64,000 bases of DNA from Smallanthus sonchifolius (taxonomy: Eukaryota > Streptophyta > Magnoliopsida > Asterales > Asteraceae): positions 49,239,880 to 49,303,879 of the forward strand of contig CM042042.1 in NCBI GenBank assembly GCA_023525975.1, in the 5' to 3' direction. Below are positions 56,898 through 64,000 of the stretch, piece after piece. Numbering within the stretch: position 1 is the stretch's first letter; each line of letters starts with the position of its first letter. The notes beneath the pieces were generated by a model. It had not been told where the DNA came from. It ran no database searches and saw only the letters and a program-made list of their open reading frames with translations. A program made the position numbers and the translations under genes.

Positions 56898-57994
56898 TGT
56901 AGGGTTAAATATCCCGTGTATAAGAGTCGAGTTTTGTACGTTTTAATAGTTTAACTGTGTTTATCGAGCCAGTTTTATGGGTGTTTCGTAGTTTGAAATG
57001 TTACAAGTTAAATGTGCTAAAGAGCGGAAGTTTACGAGTCATATATGTGAAGGCACGAAGCCCGGGAATTCAAAGAAAATCAAAGTCAAAGCAAAAAGTT
57101 AAATTCTTGGAATTTAGGATCTTCGCGCCACGTGAAGATCAGAGGAGATGTTTTCGCGCGACGCGATGAAAAAGCCCACCCGACCATTTTGGTCTTCGCG
57201 CCACGCGAAGACCCGGCCAAATTATTTCGCGACACGCGAAGTAAGGGTTTTACGACAAAATTAATCTAATTTCAAATAAAAACCATTGTGACCCCCATTC
57301 TCGATAATTCTTCTTTCCAGTCGACCAAAAGCTTCTCTTAGGCGATTTTGAGCATTGTTTGGCCAGTTGTTCTTAGTTTTGAATGCTTGTAAGTTCTAGT
57401 TTAATTATTTTGATGTTTTCAACAATAATGAGCGGCTAAACGCTTTTGTGATCCCTCCGGGTGAATGATGATGCTTGTACATGCATGATTTCAGTAGATA
57501 ATCAGTGTTGGATTGAAGTTTTATGAACCATTTAAGTTCTTTGAATTCAATTGTGTGTTTGATTTATTAACAATGGCACGTTTTCAATTTATCGCATCTA
57601 TCGTCGTTTCTTGATTTTCTTGCATCGGGAATAATCCGGTTTTGTGATTGAAATGATTATTGTGTGGTTGGGTTAAACAATTTAAACAAGGTTATTTCTA
57701 TGTAATCTCTGATCTGATTTAAAACTTGAATTGTGCATGTGTCTTGCTAAATCTGAATCCCGGAGTGGTCATTCTTTCTCCAACTATTTTCACAAATCAA
57801 GTTAATTGTTTTTTACAATTCTAAGTCTTTTAATTAATAAAGTTTTGAGCTTTGGTGGTAATTGAATAGTTTTAAATTGAATAGCATTCTCCACGCGTTC
57901 CCTGTGGATACGATACCCTACTTCCCTATTACAGTCTAGGTAGCTAAGTAGTGAGTTTTATAAATATTTTTGATTGACCTTGACACCGCGATCA
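56898..57994 (+). repeat. Athila 3' LTR
   Basis: 1097 bp, very similar to 47797-48881, including the palindrome block (57117-57243). Confidence 0.88.
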
Positions 57995-58218
57995 AAATGG
58001 CGCCGTTGCCAGGGAACTTGTGCGCAAATTGTTATTTTTGATTTGTTTAGTTCAGTGCTACTAATTTTGAACTTTAGTAGTAATTGAATAGTTTTAAATT
58101 GAATTAGCATTCTCCACGCGTTCCCTGTGGATACGACACCCTACTTCCCTGTTTACATTCTAGGTAGCTAAGTAGTGAGTTTTATAAATATTTGTGATTG
58201 ACCTTGAGAATGCGATCA
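57995..58218 (+). repeat. internal stub plus third LTR tail
   Basis: 57998-58074 repeats the start of the internal region (primer-binding site, ACTTGTGCGCAAA). From about 58075 the sequence jumps to the last 145 bp of the LTR (GCATTCTCCACGCGTTCCC ... GCGATCA). The jump occurs at a shared TTTTGA-like tract. Confidence 0.8.
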
Positions 58219-58989
58219 AAATTTCACTCTGTGGCGGTTTCAAAACGTACATAAAAATAAGCAAATCGCAAGGGTCCATTTCCACCTGGCGTTAAAAAAA
58301 ACGTTGTAGCAGTAAATTCAATAGTAGTGAAAAAGTTACCTCGTATACGAAAATAAAGTTACTATCATATAAGTTAACTCGTATACGAAAGTAAAGTTAT
58401 TAAAAAAACATACACAATTTACCTTGGCACGTTGCGGCAAGCGCGAAGCGACATGTTAAACAACGGGCGAAAAACAACTTCCAACTTTATAAAAAATAGG
58501 AAAATTAAATTGTTAAATAAACAAATCTTTGAAAAAGCCAAAAAAACGAACACCAAACGGCTTCGAAACTTTAAAAAAGTATTTGAAGAGCAACGCACGT
58601 TAGCAGCACGTTAAAAAAACATAATACATTAAGATATTATATAAAAACGAAACGGTAAAAAAAGTTATCTTGTACGAAATAAATAAATGCAATCGAAACT
58701 TTATATAAAAAAAGCAAAACCCTTACGCAAATGCACGCATTGCAGCGAAATAGTTAGTGACATTACAAATAATTTATACAACAAAAAATGAAACGTTGAC
58801 AAAGCTGTTAGAAATTGTTTACCGTTAAAAACTTGGAAAACGAAAGAGAAACCGTATAAAAGTAAAGATTTAAAACAATTTCTAATGACATTATATGTAA
58901 GTGCTTACGCAACTTGTACACTATCACGCACAACTCTGTTTTGAATTAAACTTAAATCGTAACATAGATAAAAATAAGAACGTCGCAAT
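58219..58989 (-). mobile_element. Helitron body (continuation)
   Basis: Shares AAAAATAAGCAAATCG, GTAGCAGTAAATTCAATAGT-like and GTATACGAAAGTAAAGTTAT words, in the same order, with 61550-61690, next to a Helitron terminus. AT-rich, with no transposase seen. Confidence 0.45.
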
Positions 58990-59765
58990 GACCTGACTAA
59001 TTACACAATGAACTTCTATTACACAATGACCTGACTAATTACACAATAACCCGACGTGATATTGCACAATGAACTTGTATTACACAATGACCTGACTAAT
59101 TACACAATGAACTTGTATTACACAATGACCTGACTAATTAGACAATGACAAGATATTACACAATGACCGGACGTGGTATTACACAATGACCTGACTAATT
59201 ACACAATGAGTTGAAAAACGTAAAACACAATGATAAATACATATAACACAATGAACTTGTATTACACAACGAACTTGTATTACACAATGAACTTGTATTA
59301 CGCAATGAGTTGGAAAACGTAAAACACAATAACACAATGAACTTGTATTACACAACGAACTTGTATTACACAACGAACTTGTATTACACAATGATCTGAC
59401 TAATTACACAATGAACTTGTATTACACATTGACCTGACTAATTACATAATGAACTTCTATTACACAATGACCTGACTAATTACACAATGACCAGACGTTG
59501 TATTACACAATGAACTTGTATTACACAATGACCTGACTAATTACACAATAAACTTGTATTACACAATGACCTGACTAATTACACAATGAACTTGTATTAC
59601 ACAATGACCTGACTAATTACACAATGACCAGACGTGGTATTACACAATGAACTTGTATTACACAATGACCTAACTAATTACACAATGAGCTGGAAAACGT
59701 AAAACACAATGATAAATACATATAACACAATGAACTTGTATTACACAATGAGCTGGAAAACGTAA
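58990..59765. repeat. composite minisatellite with ACACAATG core
   Basis: About 775 bp built from at least five unit types, all ending in ACACAATG: ACCTGACTAATT + core (20 nt), AACTTGTATT + core (18 nt), ACCAGACGTGGTATT + core (23 nt), AGCTGGAAAACGTAAA + core (24 nt) and ATAAATACATATA + core (21 nt). The first two types alternate over long stretches. Reading frames through it are artefacts of the repeat. Confidence 0.9.
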
Positions 59766-60059
59766 AAAAAAATTTGTTTTTGTTTATAACGACATTATAC
59801 TCGTTTTAAAGATAAAAAACGCTCGTTTTTATGTTATAATTTTTTTGAAAAAATAATGTCGTATGTAAAAGTTATGAACGTTTAAAAATGAGGGGGGAAC
59901 TTGATAAAAAGTCAACAAAAGTGATCAAGATTAAAATACCCTTCCAACAATTTTTTCTCTTACAATTTAATCTCAATCATTAAATCTTTTTTACAATTTG
60001 ATCTAATGGTCTTAAATCCTTCTCACCTTTCTTATAATTAGAATCCTTTTACCTGAACC

Positions 60060-60170
60060 CAATCCATAATAATAAAACTAAAAACATATAATAATAATGT
60101 TAATAATAATAATAATAATAGAACTAATAATAATAATAAACTAATAATGATAATAATAATAAAACTAATA
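60060..60170. repeat. (TAA)n-rich microsatellite
   Basis: Runs of AATAAT and ACTAATAAT on the edge of the Mutator-like element. A similar run lies at 61311-61345 on the other edge. Confidence 0.75.
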
Positions 60171-60184
60171 GAAATAATTTTTTA

Positions 60185-61310
60185 GTAAACCCTGGTTTTA
60201 GTCCTTGTGATTTGAGTTAATTCTCTATTTTAGTTCATTAATTTTAATTTCTCTTTTTTAGTTATTGTGGTTTCATTTTTGTTTCAATTTAAGTCAGATG
60301 ACTAACACCGTTAGTTATTTTCTATTAACTTTTCTTAATTGACTGCCCTGTGAGATAAAATAAAAACTATACCTACTCTCTCTCCACACACACTTTCTCT
60401 CTCTCTCTCTACTTTCAGATATTACTCTCACCCACCACCACCCTTTGACTGCCACCGTCGTCGCCGCTGCCATCGCCACCGTCCCACCGCTAGATCTCGT
60501 CACCCTGATTCCAATGGTGGTAACGGTTCCCTCTGGTTCATGGCTATGATGGTGGAAACAGCCTCAGAAAACGACGACGGCTAGGTTTCCGCCGCAATGA
60601 CAACGACGACGGTAGGGAAGAAAGGTGGGGAGTACTTGGAACTTTAGTCGACGTCGGAAAAAGGGGGAGGAGACGTAGTAGCCGGACCGATTTTCCGACC
60701 ATGGAAGTTGTTGAGGGAGAATAACCAATTTTGGGAACTCACCAACCATGGAATCCCTGGACATGTGTTGATGGCCACATTTCTACTTTAGACAATTTAT
60801 TTCTATCAAATTCATCGTTGATCAAAAGGGGAAATTAACATACATTATCCCTAGCTTCAATAATCTTTTCTACACAAGAAATATTCTCGTACATTGCAAA
60901 CCCACCGACGTCTCTTCACCTGCTTCTCTTCCGGCGTCTCTTCGCTGGAGCTCCGTCTCTCTCTCTCTCTCTGTCAAAACCCACCACCACCCTGCTCCTG
61001 AACTAATTTAAGTTATGGCCGGATTTTTGTGAGTGGAGTAGAGTGGTGGTGGAAATGGAGGTGGATGTGGATTTTAGGGTTTCTATGGAGAAGAAAGAGT
61101 GGTGGGCATTTTTGTCATCTGTATTTTTTATTAGTAGTAGAGGTATTTTTGACTTTTTATAAAAAAGTTAACAGAAAAAAGAAACGGTGTTAGAGGTGTG
61201 GTTTTAATTGAAACAAAAATGAAACCACAGTTACTAAAAACATATATTAAAACTAATAGACTAAAATAGAGAATTTACCCAAACCATAGGGACTAAAACA
61301 GGAGTTACTC
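60185..61310. mobile_element. Mutator-like element with long TIRs
   Basis: 1.1 kb with inverted repeats of about 150 bp. Left: GTAAACCCTGGTTTTAGTCC, AATTCTCTATTTTAGT, GTGGTTTCATTTTTGTTTCA. The right end reads the same words in reverse complement (GGTTTGGGTAAATTCTC, TGTGGTTTCATTTTTG). The centre is GC-richer (60425-61010), with Pro/Ala-coding triplet runs that resemble a captured gene 5' end. No transposase. Both flanks are TAA-rich, so the target duplication cannot be read. Confidence 0.6.
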
Positions 61311-61374
61311 TAATAATAATAATAAAATAAATAATAATAACAATTTGACTCAAAAGTCAAACAAATACAAGCTC

Positions 61375-61495
61375 AGCGCCCGTGAAAAGCCCCACGCCCC
61401 CCCCCCCCCATTTTCACGCCCCTTTCACGCCAAGGGGGCGGTGTTCCTGGGCGTGAAAGTCCTATGTGGCTCACGCCACCCCCCTTTCACGCTTC
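61375..61495. repeat. GC-rich palindrome block (TTTCACGCC / GGCGTGAAA)
   Basis: Copies of TTTCACGCC and GGCGTGAAAG alternate with a C13 run and a G-rich run, so several short stems can form. It is not assigned to a defined element. Confidence 0.6.
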
Positions 61496-61516
61496 CACTA
61501 CGAATACTCTAAGTAA

Positions 61517-61753
61517 CTAGTGGGTTACCACCCGCGTTCCGCAACGGATTCTTTACATAGGTAAAAATAAGCAAATCGTGACGGTACAGTTTATGTGATG
61601 TTAAAAAAACTCGTCGAAGCAGTATATTCGATAGTAATGCAGAAGATATGTTGTTGTATACGAAAGTGAAGTTATTCGAACAAAATCTACATCAAAACGT
61701 AGATAAAAATTAGCACGTCGGCGACACATTATGGCGGGTCAGTTTAAACGTAG
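61517..61753 (-). mobile_element. Helitron 3' part, truncated
   Basis: The minus strand ends CTAG (61517-61520) next to T, preceded by a GC-rich potential hairpin (CCGTTGCGGAACGCGGG). The body matches 58240-58400. It is cut at 61754 by gypsy sequence. Confidence 0.5.
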
Positions 61754-61799
61754 TGTAACACCCATAATTGGAACACCAATTATTAAAACATTTAAACAC

Positions 61800-62400
61800 A
61801 CGCGGAAGCATTTATCCCAGATGGTTTCTGGTGCTCAGCTTTAACTTTAGAGCAAGAGGTTCGCGGAAGCTTAGTGATGAAGTCCATGGAAATTTGCTCC
61901 CATTTCCATTGAGGAATTTCGGGTTTTTGGAGAAGATCATATGGTTTCTGGTGCTCAGCTTTAACTTTAGAGCAAGTAAGACATTCCCTACATAGAGGGC
62001 GATGTCTTTCTTCATTCCTTGCCACCAATAAAACTCTTTCAAGTCATGATACATCTTATCAGCACCGGGATGAACAGAATAACGGGATTTATGTGCTTCA
62101 TCAAGGATAAGGGTTCGGAGCTCACTTGACTCAGGGATCCAAATTCGACCCATGAAGTAAAGGAGATCATCGGATTTGGGTTCCAAGTGCTTTTCGGCAC
62201 CACAATCCAACTCCTTCCTTAACTCATCATTTGCAACAACTTGTTTTTGGGTTAGGAGGATCTTATCTTTGAAACTGGTTTGGACCAACATTCCCATGGT
62301 TCGCATACGGGTGGGTTTAATTCGGTCTTTACGACTAAGGGCGTCAGCCACCACATTAGCTTTCCCCGGGTGGTAACGGATTTCGCAATCGTAGTCACTA
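61800..62400 (-). pseudogene. gypsy RNase H end and truncated integrase
   Basis: Starts in the phrase YHPGKANVVADALSRK at the end of RNase H, after a TAA at 62405-62407. It continues with the integrase zinc-binding domain (HKSRYSVHPGADKMY, CLTCSKVKAEHQKP), then WEQISMDFI, where the catalytic core should begin. The core is missing. Instead a segment of about 40 bp coding SKVKAEHQKP is repeated (61818-61857 and 61939-61978). A frameshift lies near 61985. Confidence 0.82.
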
Positions 62401-62866
62401 AGTAATTAAACCCAACGTCGCTGCCTCATGTTGAGTTCTTTCTGGTTCAGAATATGTTGAAGGCTCTTGTGATCGGTGAAAACCACACATTTAGTGTCAT
62501 AGAGATAATGTCTCTAGATTTTCAATGCAAAGACCACCGCACCCAACTCAAGGTCATGAGTGGTGTAGTTATTTTCGTGAACCTTGAGCTGTCTGGATGC
62601 ATAGGCTATGACCTTGTCTCGTTGCATCAACACCCAACCAAGACCTTGGTTTGAGGCATCACAATATACAACGAAATCATCATTGCCGTCGGGAAGACTT
62701 AGAACAGGGAAGTTGCACAACTTCTGCTTAACAGTTTGGAACGCATCTTCTTACTTTTGTTCCCAGACGAAAGGCTTATTTTTCTGAGTTAATGTAGTGA
62801 GAGGCGGGGCGATCTTCGAAAAGTTCAATATGAACCTTCGGTAGTAACCTGCCAAACCTAAAAAGG
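62401..62866 (-). pseudogene. gypsy RNase H
   Basis: 62514-62720 carries the clear RNase H stretch (FVVYCDASNQGLGWVLMQ, ASRQLKVHENNY). Upstream, in the same element, the pieces GLAGYYRRFI-like and WEQK lead to a TAA at about 62752. The CDAS aspartate is intact. Stops on both sides prevent expression. Confidence 0.8.
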
Positions 62867-62867
62867 A

Positions 62868-63599
62868 TCAGATCTCAGAGGGAGTAGAGGGTGTACTACA
62901 ATTCTTGATAGCGGTGACTTTGGCTGGATTGACGTGTATACCCTGGTCGTTGATCACGTGACCCAAGAAATGAACTTCTCTAAGCCATAATTCACACTTG
63001 AAGAATTTATCATAAAGTTGTTCCTTCTTCAAGAGTTCCAAAATCAGCTTAAGGTGGGTTGTATGATCTTCTTTGGTTCGGGAGTAGATTAAGATGTCAT
63101 CAATGAAGACAATGACAAATTGATCCAGGTAGGGTTTGCAGACACGGTTCATGAGGTCCATGAACACCGCGGGCGCATTGGTTAACCCAAAAGGCATAAT
63201 CATGAACTCATAGTGTCCATAACGAGTTCTAAAAGCAGTTTTGGGAATGTCCTCTTCATGGACTCGGAGTTGATGATACCCAAATCGGAGGTCAATCTTC
63301 GAGAAACAAGTTGCTCCTTGCAGTTGATCGAACAGGTCATCGATCCTAGGTAGCGGGTAACGATTCTTGATGGTAAGCTTGTTTAGTTCACGGTAGTCGA
63401 TGCACATGCGGAAGGACCCATCCTTCTTCTTGACAAAGAGAACCGGACCTCCCCAAGGTGAGAAGCTCGGTCTAATGAATCCCTTGTCCAGCAGCTCTTG
63501 CAGTTGGCTAGATAGTTCTTGCATCTCAGAAGGGGCTAGGCGGTACGAAGATTTGCCAATAGGATTAGCTCTCGGTAAAAGATCAATCTGAAATTCAAC
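62868..63599 (-). pseudogene. gypsy reverse transcriptase
   Basis: A 218-codon open stretch with all RT landmarks: GFIRPSFSPWGGPVLFVKKK, DYRELNKLTIKNRYPLP, the YxDD-type active site FIDDILIYS, and FLGHVI at the end. It closes with TGA where relatives have an Arg codon (SEI*), and a second TGA near 63601 separates it from the protease. The open part has no frameshift, so decay has been mainly by point mutation. Confidence 0.88.
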
Positions 63600-63602
63600 T
63601 TG

Positions 63603-64000
63603 TCAAGTTGTAGGGAGTCCATGCAAGTCATCAGGGAATACTTTCGGAAAATCTCGGATGATCGGTATATCTTGTAATTTCTTTTCTTCAGATTTCGCCA
63701 CCACATGTGTCAAGAAAGCATAGTATCGCTTCCTTAAATAGCTACGTGCCTTCAAGCAGGAGATGAATTTCAAACTTTTGCAAGGTTTCTCTCCAAATAT
63801 TTTCAAGATCTCACCGGATGGTAAAGGGATACGAATGAGTTTCTCCGAACAGTTGATTTCCGCATGATTGTGGGATAGCCAATCCATTCCCACGATGATA
63901 TCAAAACTCCCAAGAGTGATGGGAATCAGGTCGATAGAGAATGTGTGATCGTTGAGAGTTAGGGCATAACCTCGGACAACGGAATGCACAACAGTTAGTT
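63603..64000 (-). pseudogene. gypsy protease C-terminal part
   Basis: The open frame from the right edge reads FDIIVGMDWLSHNHAEINC, a hallmark of the retropepsin-like region of chromovirus-type gypsy elements. It then continues to the linker ending IRDFPKVFPDDLHGLP just before RT. The active-site part and gag lie outside the window. TGA at 63603-63605 ends it. Confidence 0.82.

Larger units (their letters stand above)
47797..58218 (+). mobile_element. Athila-type Ty3/gypsy element, gag-only, with nested solo LTR
   Basis: LTRs are at 47797-48881 and 56898-57994. They begin TGTAG and end GATCA, and are very similar. The primer-binding site TGGCGCCGTTGCCGGGGA (48885) fits tRNA-Asp, as in Athila. 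Gag with a CCHC knuckle and a damaged protease are coded at 48981-54520, interrupted by a solo LTR (50138-53003). No reverse transcriptase, RNase H or integrase was seen in 54523-56897. That stretch holds two conserved-looking Athila landmarks: GACGTTAAACTTAGTGC with GAGGCAACC (54730-54762) and ACATTGAGGACAATGC (55744-55759). A purine-rich tract, GTGTGGGGATG, precedes the right LTR. The right LTR is followed by 80 bp of internal sequence and a third LTR tail (58075-58218). No matching outer target duplication. Confidence 0.88.
61754..64000 (-). mobile_element. Ty3/gypsy chromovirus-type element, right edge open
   Basis: The minus-strand order protease (63.6-64.0 kb), reverse transcriptase, RNase H, zinc-finger and start of integrase (61.8 kb) is that of Ty3/gypsy. 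The left end is a short sequence ending in TGTTACA on the minus strand, like an LTR end, joined to a truncated integrase. Gag would lie beyond 64000. Four in-frame stops interrupt pol. Confidence 0.85.

Noticed and set aside
59179..59391. Cysteine-rich minus-strand frame with repeated CNTSSL
   Set aside because: A translation of the ACACAATG minisatellite, not a gene.
58990..59765. CRISPR-like repeat array
   Set aside because: Repeats and spacers are not distinct, units vary in length, and the genome is plant nuclear.

Overview
The window is plant nuclear DNA, and by its repeat content most likely from an Asteraceae-type dicot (inference). It is AT-rich and has spliced genes, a plant D-type cyclin exon, two caffeate-type O-methyltransferase (OMT) loci, and nested Ty1/copia, Ty3/gypsy, Helitron, Harbinger, hAT, Mutator-like and SINE sequences. 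Genes are sparse and most of the 64 kb is mobile DNA in different states of decay.

Layout. 1-480 (minus): first exon and promoter of a D-type cyclin that runs off the left edge. 560-10330: AT-rich intergenic DNA with two Harbinger-type MITEs, a CACTA-like element and a gypsy LTR. 10335-16633 (minus): an old copia element with paired LTRs and a 5-bp target duplication, interrupted by a 3.5-kb gene-fragment-bearing insertion that may be a Helitron. 16994-23106 (minus): an OMT pseudogene with frameshifts, two stop codons and a young copia element (17262-21952) inserted inside its second exon. 23550-32500: LTR and copia fragments, Helitrons, a three-copy tandem repeat and an hAT transposase remnant. 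33445-39625 (minus): the second OMT gene, which appears intact (353 aa, two exons). Its 5.1-kb intron is filled with transposons, a telomere-like array and an ARID-like gene fragment. 39700-47780: decayed LTR sequence, tRNA-like modules and a long foldback repeat. 47797-58218 (plus): an Athila-type gypsy element that kept gag and part of protease but has no recognisable reverse transcriptase or integrase, and that itself contains a 2.9-kb solo LTR. 58220-61750: Helitron remains with a striking composite minisatellite, then a Mutator-like TIR element. 61754-64000 (minus): a chromovirus-type gypsy pol with C-to-T-type stop codons, running off the right edge.

The only likely functional host genes are the cyclin (partial) and the 33445-39625 OMT. 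The two OMT loci are same-strand tandem duplicates with the same intron position: one was destroyed by insertion and decay, the other kept its frame while its intron grew about fourteen-fold.

I see no new enzymatic system. The most unusual sequence pattern is a recurring architecture in several unrelated LTR-type sequences: a block of short GC-rich palindromic hairpins, with different words in each family but the same layout (8.25, 23.6, 44.5, 45.3, 48.0, 55.3, 57.1 and 61.4 kb).
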